From Carnegiea gigantea (taxonomy: Eukaryota > Streptophyta > Magnoliopsida > Caryophyllales > Cactaceae): a stretch of DNA of 64,000 nucleotides. Of this stretch, positions 43,976-56,800 are shown one piece after another. Position 1 is the first letter of the stretch; the number at the start of each line of letters is the position of its first letter. The notes below the pieces were generated by a model. The model had not been told where the DNA came from, did not search any database, and saw nothing but the letters and a program-made list of their open reading frames with translations. Both the position numbers and the translations under genes were made by a program. The DNA is taken from the NCBI GenBank assembly GCA_029747015.1, contig JAKOGI010000128.1, positions 1,054,501-1,118,500 of the forward strand, given 5' to 3'.

Positions 43976-44190
43976 AACGGCAAAACAAATGAAAGAAAAG
44001 GATGCTTAGTTGAACTACGTAACAACTTGATCTTATTGGAAATTGCAAGTACCCATAAGTACGTAGGCAGTTTCAGCAAATCACCAAGTACAGTCAGACA
44101 CATCACACACGAAAAAAAAGGCATGAAAGAGAAGATATCAAAGACATCGCCTTTCTGCCGCCAAGCTTCTCCTCGCGACTTGCGCCATTA
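43976..44190 (+). other. End of Tat-like DNA before junction with Del/Tekay-like pol
   Basis: Open but unrecognised ([18 protein letters not shown]). The switch to the foreign RT frame occurs at about 44190 without a recognisable repeat or LTR at the joint. Confidence 0.5.
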
Positions 44191-45160
44191 TGACGTTCCC
44201 AAGACTTCATTTAGGACTAGGTACAGCCACTATGAGTTTACAGTGATGTCATTTAGCCTTAACAATGCTCCTGCAGCCTTCATGGATCTTATGAACAGAG
44301 TCTTCATACCCTACCTAAAAAAATTTGTAGTGGTGTTCATTGATGACATTCTTATCTATTCTAAGGATAGGAGGAACATGTTGATCATTTGGTATTACAG
44401 ACCCTGAGGGAGCATCAGCTCTATGGTAAATTAAACAAGTGTGAATTTTGGTTGGGAGAAGTTGTATTCTTGGGACATGTGGTTACAAAAGAAGGAATTA
44501 AAGTCAACTCCTAGAAGGTGAAAGCAGTTGCAGAATGATCAAGGCCTACCAATGTTACTGAGACTAGAAGCTTTCTGGGCTTAGCGGCTATCGAAGATTC
44601 GTCAAGGACTTTTCGAAAATAGCTTCGCCCCCTAACCAATCAATTGAAGAAGGCGAATAAATTTGAGCGGACAGAGAAATGTGAGATAGCTTTTCAAGAG
44701 CCAAGGAAGCGATTAACAACCGCCCCAATCCTAACATTACGAGTAGAAGGTAAGGAGTATACCATTTATGTTGATGCATCAAAAAATGGGTTCGGTGTGT
44801 TCTGATGCAGGGAGACAAAGTAGTAGCTTGTGCCTCTCGACAGCTCAAGTTTTATGAGAAAAATTACCCTACCCATGACTTGGAGGTAGCAGCTGTGGTC
44901 TTTGCATTGAAAATTTGGAGACATTACTTATATGAGGTACCATACAGGATCTATACTGACCATCAACGTTCGAAATATATCTTCACCCAGAAGGAGCTTA
45001 ATTTCAGACAATGTCGTTGGCTTGAGTTGCTCAAGGATTATGATTTGTAAATTCAATATCATCTAGGAAAAGCAAATGTTATCGCAGATGCCCTGATCAG
45101 AAAAGCACAACATAGCTCAAACATTTGTGGTGATTACTCAATTGAGTCTCTTGAGAGTGT
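44191..45160 (+). pseudogene. Del/Tekay-like RT (3' half) and RNase H
   Basis: RT enters at [15 protein letters not shown], has the intact catalytic motif FIDD ([14 protein letters not shown], about 44335-44350), and a frameshift near 44380. [17 protein letters not shown] wording follows with a TAG and TGA. RNase H has [11 protein letters not shown], a frameshift, then [28 protein letters not shown] (44822-44905), [13 protein letters not shown] and a TAA at 45048, ending ADALIRK. Confidence 0.82.
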
Positions 45161-46715
45161 TTGAGGACTTAAGAATTCAACTAGTGTCCCATGGGCAAGC
45201 GAATGTTCAATTATTAGTATTTACCTTTCAGCCTTCCATAGTTGAGGAAATTCGGGTGAACCAGGAACGTGATCCTGAACTCTAAAGGATAAAGCAAAAT
45301 TTAGAGAAAGGGAAGTCTCTTGGGTTTATAGTACATGAGAATGGGACTCTGCAATTTCAGAATTGCCTGTGTGTACCCAAAAATGAGCAATTAAGAAAAC
45401 AGATCCTAGAAGTGGCTCGCAACACTCACTACTTGGTACATCCTGGAGGCACTAAGATGTACAGAGACCTGAGGTAATATTTTTGGTGGAATAATATGAA
45501 GAAGGAGATTGCAGAATACGTAGACAAGTATCTAACCTGGCAAAAGGTTAAAGTAAAGCATCAACATCCTGTGGGTGAACTACGACCTTTAGAAATCCCC
45601 ACTTGGAAGTGGGATACAATCTTAATAGACTTTGTTTTGGGTTTATGCCTTTCTACTTTGAAGAAGAATGCTATCTGGGTTATAATCGATTGACTTACCA
45701 AGTCGGCCCATTTTCTCCCAATTAGGGATACTTGAGGAGTTGGAAAACTAGCCTAACTATATGTTAATGAGATAGTCCACCTACACGGGATACCCTTAAA
45801 CATAGTATCAAATAAGAATCAAAGATTCCAAGCCCGTTTTTGGCAAGCCCTTCAAAAAATGTTTGGGACCAAATTGAACTTTAGTAGCTCTTATCACCCT
45901 GAGACAGATGGATAAACTGAAAGAGTGAATCAAAGTTTAGAGGACATGCTAAGAGCTTGTGTATTAGAGTTCCAAGGGAAGTGGGAAGGCGATTAGCCGC
46001 TGGTGGAGTTTTCTTATAACAATAGCTACCAGTCCATCATCAAAATGGTTCGGCTTGAGGCTTTATATGGGAAAAAAATGTAGAACCATGCTGTGCTGGA
46101 GTGACTTGGATGAGGCATTAACCATAGGCCCTGAAATGATTCAGGAAACCATTGAAATAATAAAAAGAATTGGAGAGCATATTAAGGCTGCCCAGAGCCG
46201 GCAAAAGAATTATACTGATGAAAGAAGGTCTCTGGAGCTTCAAGTGGGCCATAAGTTTTTCTAAAAGTTTTACCAACTAAAGGTATCAAGAGGTTTGGAA
46301 TACAAGGCAAATTGAGTCCAAGATATAATAGGCCCTATAAAATCATTAAAAAGTTGAATCCCGTATCGTTTGGATCTGCCAGTAGAACTTGAACACAGGC
46401 ATAACGTTTCGCTTCTTTCAAGTTAGGAAATATATTCCAATCTGGACCATACCATTGTATCTGAACTTATTGAAATCACTGGGGATCTAGTATATGAAGA
46501 GCGTCCAGTCCAAATACTAGATCGCAGGATTAAGCAGCTGTGCAACAAGCAGATACCTCTAGTCAAGATGCTTTGGACAAGCCATACCTCCCAAGAAGCC
46601 ACTTGGTGAACTAAAGAGGACATGAAAGCCAAGTATCCACATTTATTTGAGGTAATCTTGCATAGCATGGTAAATCTCATAAGTTTCGAGCACGAAACTC
46701 TCTAAGGGGGAAGGC
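45161..46715 (+). pseudogene. Del/Tekay-like integrase
   Basis: Zinc-binding end near 45390-45560 (THYLVHPGGTKMYRDL, then YLTWQKV, where the first finger Cys is Tyr and the second Trp). The core has D in LIDFVLGL; the second catalytic Asp is Asn (VSNKNQRF) and the Glu remains (TERVNQSLEDML), after a TAA within the TDGQ motif. More stops lie near 45692, 45734, 45993 and 46262. The C-terminal part is readable to ERPVQILDRRIKQL and VKMLWTSHTSQEATW. The loss of the catalytic Asp and the stops make it inactive. Confidence 0.82.
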
Positions 46716-49299
46716 TGTAATAGCCCTACCCTAAATCATATTTATTTATTTAATTACCTCATGTTAATGATTTTCTCATATTTAGTTATCGTATTTAATC
46801 ATCTCGATGGGAAAAAATTTTCATTGTGGCCCTCACTTTACAATTTGGGTTTTATTTATTTGTTTATTTATTAATAAAAATTTCGGGAGAATTGATAGTA
46901 TGCCCTAATAATTATAATCTAGGTGATTTCATTTATTTTTCCGTAACATCACAAAAATTTAAATTCGAGTTACATAAAAACATTATCATTACGGAGCGTT
47001 TTATTTCCGAGCCCAATTCATTTTGGCCCTATTTGAGCCCAACAATTTTGCTTTGTTAAACCTAGCTAATTACCATGATTTATGCATAATTGTAATTAGT
47101 AAAATCTACTTTATGAGGTGAAAATTCACCCAAGCATATATAAAGCATTTCTAACCTAGTAAAAGGACCACATATCACAAACCTATCTCCCCCTTCTCTC
47201 TCCTCCATAACCGGCCTCCTTGCTTGCTGCTTGCTGCCACCACCAGCCCCCCACCGAAGCAGCCACCACCCCTAGTCCACCACCACCAGCTCAGCCACCA
47301 TGCCCTCTCAACCCCCACCCTCATCAACCACTTCTCCCATCTCTTTTCTAGGTAACAAAGTGAGTAAACCCTAACCTTGTTCTTGTTGTTTTTTATGTGT
47401 GTGTTAGTTTTGATTCTTGTTTTGTTATTTTTGATTTGTTGATCATGTTTTTTGATAGAAATAAGAGTTATTTTGGTGTTTTAATTGTTGGTGAAGCTTG
47501 GCAGTAAGCAGGAATTGAGATTGTTTATTATCACATTAGTTTAAGCTTAAGTGATGTTTATGGATGGGTTTGTATTTATTTTGGCAATCTTTAGATCATA
47601 AATGAAATGGTGGCATTGGTGAGGTTTGTGAATGAGTTAAAGGTTAGTCTAAATTGGCCAAAAGCTAGGTTTTTAACGATTATGCAAGGTTTAGCTGTCT
47701 TTTAATATCAAGCATGTTATTTGTGTATATTTGGTTGAAAAAATGAATCTTGGATGTGTTCTTGACTTGAAAAAATGATTTGGTGTGATTCTTGAAAAAT
47801 GGGCGATTATGGAAATTTTTCCAATTGATTATGAAGGATCATTTTGCTCACATATGCAGGTAAATGAGATCATGGGTGTATTTTGAGTGGGTTTGAGAAA
47901 GAGAAGAATTGAAAATTTGATGTAAATGATTATGGAGTGAAATTGAGTATTATGACTTTATATGGTGATGGAAAAGGCCAAAGTTTTGTTACATGATTTT
48001 TAGGAGTGATTTTTAGATGGGGATTTATGAGAAAAGAAAGGAGGAAGCAAAAGCAGTGTGGCTGTGAACTGGCATAAACCAGGGGATGCTTCCCCATTAA
48101 ACTGATAATAATCTGATTTTTGGTGAGTAGATAGATCATGAGTTATCTTCCAAATTCCTTTTGAATCGCCTTAATCCGAATTATGTGGGAAAAGTTATGG
48201 CCGTTTTACTAGGATTGTACATGATAAACTGAAACTGGCACCCTTATGTTCTAACCCAATTTGGAGAACCCTATTATGGAAATCATGTTTTGCTTTACAA
48301 ATGAAAGTTTTCTAGCACTTCTAAGCTTTCTATACTGGGGAATTCTGTCTCAAGCTGAGGTCGGGAGGTTAAGTTATGAGTCATTTATTTTAGCCCCTTT
48401 TAAGCCTTTATTTCTCTTTTGACTAAAACTACCAACTATGAAAATAAATATATTTGCTAACTATATGTTCCTCTAATAATAAATTTGCATAAAATCTGGG
48501 CCTAATCTATCATTTCCTCCCTTTCTTATTCATAATCATACTCAGTGAGATTTCATTAAAAGTCCCAGTTACGTTCATTGCCTGTATCTTTAGAAATCAA
48601 CACGTATTTATCAAAATTATAATATTTTGGTATGTACATCAACGAATCTGTTTAGTCCATGATTTGTCACATGATTAGTGATCTCTTCAGTTATCAGTTA
48701 TAGGGCATTGCCCTTCAGTTATCTGCACAGCTTTAGGCCAGGTCCTCCAACCAGCGTAGCAGGTGTACACCTATCTATCGATCGTAACAGTTACCAGAGG
48801 TTTACTATCTATCAAATAATAATTAACAATGTAGTTTTATGTTCATCTCATTCCCAATTTTAAATTAAAATTAATTGTAATTTGGGCCCAATTAGTTTTT
48901 CAATGAATATTTAACAATACAAGAATGCATGTACTGAACTTCGGCTCGTAGTTTGAAATGTTTTCATGTTTTATTTTAGGCAAATCCTTAGTGAATCGGC
49001 CTCAAGCTGGCAAGCTAACTGAAGAAGATAAGTGAGTGACAAAGTATAAAAGGAACAATGTTGTATTAGGGCTTAGATGCTTTTAGCACTATATTGTGAA
49101 ATATTCTGATGTCAGAACTATATACTCTATAAAGAGTTACTATATTTTGGAGTAAACTTTGAGATACTAGAAACTATTTATGTATGGTTTTCATGGTTTG
49201 TGATCATGTGAATGCTTTGTGGTGGTAAACGATGTTCAACTTATAGTTATGTTTCATTATTTTTAAGCCAAGCTTTGTCCTTTCTGGATGGTGGTAACA
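46716..49299 (+). repeat. Del/Tekay-like 3' LTR
   Basis: Starts tgtaatagccctacc immediately after pol and appears to end ggatggtggtaaca, the inverted style expected for TGTAAYA...TGTTACA-type ends. About 2.6 kb and non-coding; it includes a CCA/ccacc-rich stretch near 47220-47310. The right boundary is less sure than the left because the 5' LTR is not available for comparison. Short frames inside are chance. Confidence 0.55.
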
Positions 49300-50857
49300 C
49301 CCTGATCTTTGGGTTATCATTTTTAATTGATAAATTTAATGTAGGGAATGCATGCAATGGATTATATGCATTTGTGGTGTTATAGTTGATTTGAGTTATC
49401 GATTCAATTTTTGATGAGATGGTACTTGCTCTTATTTCGAAAACTTCATTGTCTTGCTATTTTGCCATGTTTTCAGTCACTTTTATGCTAGCTTCTCGAG
49501 TTGGTTAGGCTATTAATGTTGCTATTTATGTTTACCTAAGGAGGTTCTTCATTATAGTTTTGGTTTTCATTGTTGGTTAGGGATAAGAAATGGTTCAAGC
49601 ATGAGGGAGTTTGATAAATTCTTGGGGTATACTTCATTTTGGGGTTACTTTGTTGCATTTTAGGGAGAATTATGAACCTTAATCTATAATCTATACTCCT
49701 ATTCCTATTTTACTCTTCGGTATGGTTTTTTCCTGTTTTTACAGGTTTTTAGCCCTTTTTGCCCTTGCTTGACCCCAATTGAGTATGTTTTGACTCCCCA
49801 TAGATGCCCTTAAGTCACCATGCCTGTGGAGAAGAGAGAAGAACCAGAGAATGTTGAGAAAGAGCCAACCATGGACGCTCCGTGGTGAAAGCCACGATCT
49901 GTGGGGAGCTTGGAACTACTTATCTCTTTGTCTTCCTTCATCTTAGGCTAAGGATAGCGGGTTCATACTTAGATAGGGTTTTTTGGCTACAAAAGAGGAA
50001 GAGAAAAAGCATCTATCACTCATTTCTATCTCACTTCTATCATTAGTTTAAGGATTTTCAAGTTTCCTTTACAGCAAAAGAGGGCATGGAAGTGGAAGAG
50101 TGGCACTTGGAGGCTTGGAGATTGGGAGCCATTAAAGACACCATTTGCTAAGTTTTCTTTCCTTCAAATCTCTTCTTAAACTCTTGTTTAGATGTTGTTA
50201 ATTTCAATTATGTGTGAGTAGATTTACTTAATCTAGGGATTTGTTAGCCAAAGTATTAATGTTGGATCTTTAATTTTCAATATTTGTTCTTTGTGTAAAT
50301 TGGTATGATTGAATTCTATGTTGTGGATGAACTGTTGTGAGTAAACTTTTACACAGAGTTGCTTGTTTATACTTGATAGTTGAGTAAAGTACTGAAAGGA
50401 GAAACTCATTATTAGAACAAGAAGTTACCACTTAATTTAATGATTCTTGAAAGACAGTTGTTTGTTGAAAGAAATTCCTAGCAATCAAAAATCTATAACC
50501 AAGACTAAATACAAGGACATTTGAAAGAATGTTAATTAGATTAGTCTAGGCAATTCAGTTTGGTTCGAAAGAAAAATTAAATTTTCAGTTCAATTATGCT
50601 CCTTTGAATCATCCAGTTCTAGGTAAAGTGCATATTTAAGTCCAAGTATCCAAGTCTTTACTAGGCTAAACAATTCCCTAGTTGTTTTTAATTTGACTAA
50701 ATTTCCCCGATGGTTAAAAAGGGATAGTTGAGGCAAGCTATTGGAATTTGATTTCTTAGCCTTCTATAATAAGTCAAAACTCAATAGATTACATTTGGCC
50801 TCTGTGGGAACGATATTAAAATTATACTACAACACCCATGCGCTTACTGTAGTGTCA
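49300..50857 (+). repeat. LTR-like DNA ending gcgcttactgtagtgtca
   Basis: No genes. The right end reads ctgtgggaacgatattaaaa and then acacccatgcgcttactgta, the wording that closes many plant LTRs (compare the solo LTR at 29027-30367, whose minus-strand end has the same gtgcgcttgcggt core). The left boundary was not found, so this may be a solo or truncated LTR. Confidence 0.45.
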
Positions 50858-52786
50858 GTGCCCCAAAATAGTGGGATGTTTTGAATTGAACTTATATACC
50901 ATTAACCCATGATTTTACTAGTACACTCTCGGGATAGTATAACCGGAATTTTGGGTCAGTTGTACGTACTTTGTATTAAACCGCATGATTCATTCTGATG
51001 CATACGAATAGATAACAGGATTTCATTTTATATAACCTAGGATATTAACGGACAATAGATTGGGTTAGTAATATGGAACCCTACACATCCCTTCCCCAAT
51101 GAAGGTAGCGTGTCATTTTAGCAACCACAACTAGTGATGCACCATTATATTAGGTGGACGTAACTACAAAAGAAGGCGAACTTCTTCACTGATGTTGTCT
51201 TTTTATATCATTCACATGCACATTATTGTCAACAATGGTGCCCAAGAAGATGCGTGCGCATACGTATGGCCAGTACTAACATGTCAGCCCATAACAACAG
51301 TTGTCACATACTAGAAGTCAGCTGTTTTATCTTTAGTGTTGCCAGTAAACTTCCAGCATGTGACACAAATGTATGCTATTGACACGCCATGGACTACTAC
51401 TATATGCACATACCCCTAACTACAATGATGACTTAGACGTAATAAGGAACCCAAAAAATAGAAGGATTGATCACATTAGATGATGACACCAACCAATATT
51501 GTGACATAAGTAACAAATGCAGTGCTACAAATGCACATGACAGCTGTTGAACTTTCATGGCATCCTGAAGTAGTAACTTCACACCCATTTTAGTACCGGT
51601 GAAGAGTGGCAGTTACGGTAACACATCAACCCCCCAATGATTAACTGTCTACTTGGAGCGTCCTCACAGATATCTCCGCCACCCTCGTTAGATGATTATC
51701 CACCCATTGAAAATGCTTACACATCCTCTCTATGACATGAACAACCCACATACAATGAAAATTGTGTACTCATGTAATTGTGTCATAACAATAACATATT
51801 TATACAATTTAGTGTGATGGATTTGAACCTCATGGAAAACTGTGTGCCTTTGTTATCTATCCCCCTAAGCCAGAATGATGTCCGCAGGCATATCACAATC
51901 ATAAAGTATCATTAATTTAGTTGCTTTCTACCATAGCATAAACATTAATATGTGTTTAGAGATTGGTTGGGGTTTTTAATGTGATTGGTCTAGGTTAAAC
52001 TTAACAGCTTGTGTATTAAATGTATGAGTAATGGGTGCGGAAGGTTCTTTCGGTACATGGCATTATGGGGAGTTAGGGGAATTTCATATGACTGACCCTA
52101 GACAAAATCCTCTCATGAGGAAGGAGATAAGTGGCGGGACTTTTTCCCTCCAGAACACCGTAGCGCCTCCTGCTAATTGAGCATAATCATTACTAGCAGA
52201 CCCCGTAAATTTGATTAATAACATCACTATCACTTTCCCTTCAATTATGAAGTGGGGCCCTCATACATATGAGCAATTCATATAAGATTTTCATACATAT
52301 TACACACTTAAATCGTACAAATCTTGGTGCATAATATGCTCGTGTGAAGTACCACCAATTTAGTGTTCCTTATTTAAATCCAATGTAATTGGCCCATGAT
52401 GTCACAATATTTTTTGTCACTAAAGAAATAGTTCATAATTTTAGGGACATTTGGTTAATATAGTAAAATATTTATAAATTCCCATAATTGGACCATACAT
52501 ATAATAAAGTGTTTACATATCACACTTAAGAGACATAAGGTGGTGAAATTGTAATTTACCTGTTTGTAATGAACTACATTCACAACAAACTATATTCACA
52601 GCAGACAATATATTAATGAATTTCTTGCATACGACATATATAACATGGTGTTAGATAACGTACTGTACATGTTGTGAACATGAAGTTCCTCAATTCGTTG
52701 CTCAAAAGTGGGAGAATTTATGATTACTATGTCTTATAAAGAGGGCATACTTCTTACCCTTCAGATCCTATAGACCTATCTGCAAT
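50858..52786. other. Intergenic DNA, nothing recognised
   Basis: AT-rich, without open frames above chance and without recognised repeats, RNA genes or element ends. Confidence 0.6.
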
Positions 52787-53230
52787 TTGCCCCCTCCTTC
52801 TCCTACAAACAATCCAACCTCAATTACAAATCTTTACCCTAGGCATAAAATACAATGTTCACCTAAAGCTATTCCTAACCCAAAAGAATATGAGTTAACC
52901 AACATTGGGATAGGAGGAAGGTGTTCATTTCTTCACATTAGACAACATCCAACTTCAACCATTCATGGATTTCCCAGTAAATTTTCGGGATGACTTCAAC
53001 CTGTTGGATTGTAAGCAGTTTTGCAGCCTAAAGTGCATGCTACATGATAAGCGAGTTGTGCCCAACAAAGTGCCAATCGTGAGAGAGTTTGATGTGAGCT
53101 GGCCGATCGAATGGGCATTTAAACTATGGGTTCACTATTGACGATCCCTTCATTCGGAGCATGTTTGTGACGGGGAAGATGTTGTGTAGGCTTATGACAC
53201 TAAATCCACCCCTGACCCTTGTTACGTCCC
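52787..53230 (+). pseudogene. Unrecognised coding-like remnant upstream of LINE fragment
   Basis: Fragments in shifting frames read as structured protein: FRDDFNLLDCKQFCSLKCML and VVPNKVPIVREFDVSWPIEW (about 52985-53125), then after a frame change DDPFIRSMFVTGKMLCRLMT and LNPPLTLVTSLKSK (about 53140-53240). Composition is less A/T-skewed than the surroundings. I recognise no family. Its position just upstream of a LINE endonuclease suggests it may be decayed LINE ORF1-side sequence or a host exon fragment. Confidence 0.35.
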
Positions 53231-53316
53231 TGAAGTCTAAATGTTAATTTCCTTGAGGGTGTCTGAGATCTAATATAGAGGTTTGGCAAATGACACATAC
53301 ATGGTTGTGCTTCTAA

Positions 53317-53740
53317 TTGGATAATCAGCAGCTATGTTACAAGTTGAAAGGAGTCATATACGAGCTGAGCAGCATCATGACATCCTTACCACTGAAAGGT
53401 ATGTCCATTAAAATCCCTCGAACTTGCACCGTAGATGTTTGTATATGTGTATGGAATTGTAGAGGAATAGCAAGGGCATCTTTCCGCCCTAACATGTTTA
53501 CAATGATGTCCATAATGGGAGTTCAGGTTGTTGTTCTTATAGACACATGTGTTAGAGCGAGGTCGCAATGCAAGGCGACTGTTGAACAAGGCGCACCAAC
53601 TACACTATTACTACCGAGAGCATTTGGGGTTTGTTGGCAGAGTGTCAGTGGTATGGGACAAATCCAAAGTCTGTGTCACATGTAGTATGGGTCACAGTGC
53701 ACATTTCGCAATTTGTCAAGGTTTGAACTCCCCCTAGTTG
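53317..53740 (+). pseudogene. LINE endonuclease (AP-endonuclease-like) fragment
   Basis: CVWNCRGIARASFRPNMFT resembles the opening of the endonuclease in plant L1-type LINE ORF2, where WNCRG precedes the catalytic region. It is followed by GVQVVVLIDTCV, at the place where this family usually has ...LTETR. After a one-base frameshift near 53560 it continues RRLLNKAHQLHYYYREHLGF and VSVVWDKSKVCV. Only the first 130 or so residues are present; reverse transcriptase is absent from the window. Confidence 0.72.
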
Positions 53741-53882
53741 TTACTATAGTTAATGCATGAAGTAAACCATAATGGTTCTCATTGTATGAAGTTTTAACAA
53801 ATTTATCCATATTCCAGCGACTTATTTGAGATGAACAACTTCGTATCTGGATAAACCTTAACTGAGGCCGGCCATTATAATA

Positions 53883-56800
53883 TGTAACACCCGCATTCTT
53901 TATTTTTCGTCAGGCTGAGTGTATTGCCTTTTTATGTTATAAATTCGTATTTTATTAACTATATAAGTTAAATTATTGTTGATGTGTTTATGTGATCGAT
54001 AATTTTATTAAAAAGAATGTTTTTGTCACTATTAATATTATTATTATTAGTTTTGAAAATCCTTCGATGATTTTTAGTATACGTTAATGTAGATTATTAA
54101 CGAGTACTAAATCGATTAGGAACCTGAATGCGATTAGGTTGTCGACCTTAGATATAGTTCAATGTTTATTAAATTGCACCTTGATATATTTAGGAACGAT
54201 TAATCAACGAGAGATTGTATTATCGATTTTGGATTTAGAATTCGTGATATAAATTAAACAAGCGATACCAAATATTAAACAGCTTGAGACCCGAAAAAAA
54301 AAAGGAGGTGAGGGGCATTTTTGTAATTTGGTTCTTCCTACTCCTCTCTGCGATCCCCATCTCCGATATCTCTCTCTCCCCTCTCTACTTCTCCTTCTTC
54401 CTCATTCTCCCCCATCATGCTTTAGTGCTAAAGGCTTCAGAAATTCACCAAATTTTTCGCCCCACCCAACCGGAAATCCTCCACGTTTCACCTCCCTAAC
54501 CTCAGTCGAGCCTATGCTGTAAAATCTGGCAGAAATTCGAAGGATTTAGCCATGTTTTTGGTTGATTTGGGTGGCAGTTTGTTGCATCAGATGAGGGCCA
54601 AAGCTCAGCCATGCATGTTAGTCCTTAACCATCATCAAAGCACTATAAATTCGAGCCCAAACAGTAGCAGCAACGACGACAGTAGTGAAAGGGGCAGAAA
54701 CCCAAGTCTGGGTTTGGGTCAAATTGGGTCTGTTTTTGCATGGGTTAGGCGTGGATTGGATTTGTTCATGCATCGGTGAGCAAGGGTCAGGGAATCGAAT
54801 CTTTCTAGCACTCAAAGCCGAGCCCAGCAGCGTTCGAATGAACCTGTAGCTTGGAATCGAGGTGGGTGTTTCTCGCCTCCTAAATATTAGTAATTTCGAA
54901 AATGTTTTAGCCCTTAAGTTGTAATGCATGTCAGTTTAGGATTAGTTAGATTAATTGGGAACATGATAAATGATTATGCATGTTTTATTTTAACTGAATT
55001 CATCGTAGATTATGCATGTTTAGCGAATTGGGCATTATGTGAGTAAACAACACTTTAATTCAATGCATGTTAGTTTAGTTAATTCATGCCTGAAAGTAAC
55101 TTCGAAATAACCTAATAATACTTTGAAACGATATAGGTTAGTTCAGTTGATTAACGCTTGAAAATGGCTTCGAATCGATATAGTTTAGTTTAGTTAATCC
55201 ATGCTTAAAAGCAGCTTTGAAATAATATATGAATACTTCGAATCGATGCTTGTTTATTTAGTTAATTCATGCTTGAAAAGTAGCTTCGAATAGTCTATAA
55301 ATGTTTTCAAACGATTCATGTTAGTTCAGTGATTCATGTTTGCGAAAGACCCTTAAAAATAACCTAAGTATGCTTTGATTCGTTGCCTAATAAGTTAGTT
55401 TAGTTATGTCTAAAAGTATGCTTCAAAATAACTTATACGTGCTCTAAGTCGATATATGCTGAATTAGTCGTTTCATGTTCGAAGATGTTCTCGAAACCAC
55501 CTGAGGGTGTCTTAAGATGATGCATATAAAGTTAGCTAACCTATACTTAAAAGTGGCCTTGCAATGACCTAAGCATGCTTTTAATTGATGCTTGTTAAGA
55601 TTAGTGAAATTATGCTTGAAACGATATGAACATGACATGTTTACCTTCTGTTGTGAAAAATGAATGCAAATGAGGTTCATGCCTTGATTAGTTTAATCTG
55701 GTTCGTTATGCGTTATTTCAAGTTAAGGCAATATAGATGTATATGTTTATGTGGTTGTATATACTTGTTGTAGCACACCGCTGGATGGTGCTGCTTGCTC
55801 AGTAAGTACCTAAACCCTATTGCACACTTCTTTATAAGCTTTCATGATAATATGCTATGGTTACAAAATTGAAAACCCATATGGTAGTCAGATGGCTTGA
55901 GGTTGAACTAATGAGAGTTTTGAGGTCCTTTGTGATCGGTGTTGTGTGAGGAGGGAGCTTGGGTTGTGTTTAACCGCAATTGTGTGGATTGCGAGGCCTT
56001 GTGTGGCTTATTCTGTTGAGTTGATTATGAAGTGTTTGAATGTATTACGTGCAAACTCCTTTCCCTTTTATGTCATTAAGTTTCACTTTGTGAGTAATGG
56101 TGTATTTAAAAAATAAAGTTTTGGGAGTGACTATTAGCAATCGATGACCTATTTTAAATATACGAATACAGTTTTGGGAGTGAACTCGCTAGAGCAGGGG
56201 AATCCCTAAGGAATTTAAATAAAAAGTGCGTGCGATGTATGAAAAAGGATTTTGCTATGAGAGGCAGCAAATTTATTAGCCGTTATGGCCATACGCTTTA
56301 AATTGGGTAAGATAATGTGCTTTGGACAATATGTTATGAAAGATGTTAGCCTAGGGAATAAGTCGTGGTACGAGGAAACCCTAGAAGACCCTGACGAGGG
56401 TAATGGTCCAATATGTTATATAAACCATCCTAAGAGTAAGAGTTTAGCGTCAGCATTAGGTCTCACTATGGGGTTTGAGAATAGATCTCACCCAATCAGT
56501 ACTCTGCAACGATCTTATGCCAGAAGTATTTTCTAATAAGCAAAGAAAAGTAGTTGGCATTTCGCCATTTCAAGTTTTTCAGAAAGAAAGTTTTTATGGG
56601 CCATTAGGAGGCCAGATTAAATAAAACGTGAAAAGTTTATAAGGGTCCTATTAGGACCAATACGAAAGATATTCTTTTAAAGAATATAAGCCACAAAGAG
56701 GCTAAGAAAAAGAGCTTTATGAGCCTCAAGAGGCAATGAAAAGAGTTTTATGAGCCTAAATAGGCTAATTAAAGTGTTTTCAGAAAAAGAAAGAAGGATT

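Larger units (their letters stand above)
39601..44190 (+). mobile_element. Tat/Retand-like Ty3/gypsy element, 5' part only
   Basis: 5' LTR (39601-40323), primer region, gag, a long post-gag region, and a ~600-bp minisatellite. It then stops at about 44190, where Del/Tekay-like RT codons of another element begin. No RT, integrase or 3' LTR of its own is in the window. The gag wording (DWYTDLEPES, KYCRYHRIVSHHLEKCVTLK) is of the Tat/Retand type. The lineage is inferred from motifs. Confidence 0.78.
44191..49299 (+). mobile_element. Del/Tekay-like Ty3/gypsy element, 3' part with LTR
   Basis: Pol from the middle of RT through integrase, then the LTR. The left part of the element is lost at the joint with the Tat-like element. 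Pol ends with the phrase ISFEHETL shortly before the LTR start tgtaatagccc (46716), the usual Del/Tekay arrangement. It belongs to the same broad lineage as E0 but is on the opposite strand and a different copy. Confidence 0.8.

Noticed and set aside
51000..52700. Possible genes in the AT-rich spacer
   Set aside because: No frame of notable length or recognisable domain on either strand.
54552..54779. Small gene conserved at 54552 and 60617
   Set aside because: The two copies are the two LTRs of one element, so similarity reflects duplication of the whole LTR, not selection on a protein.
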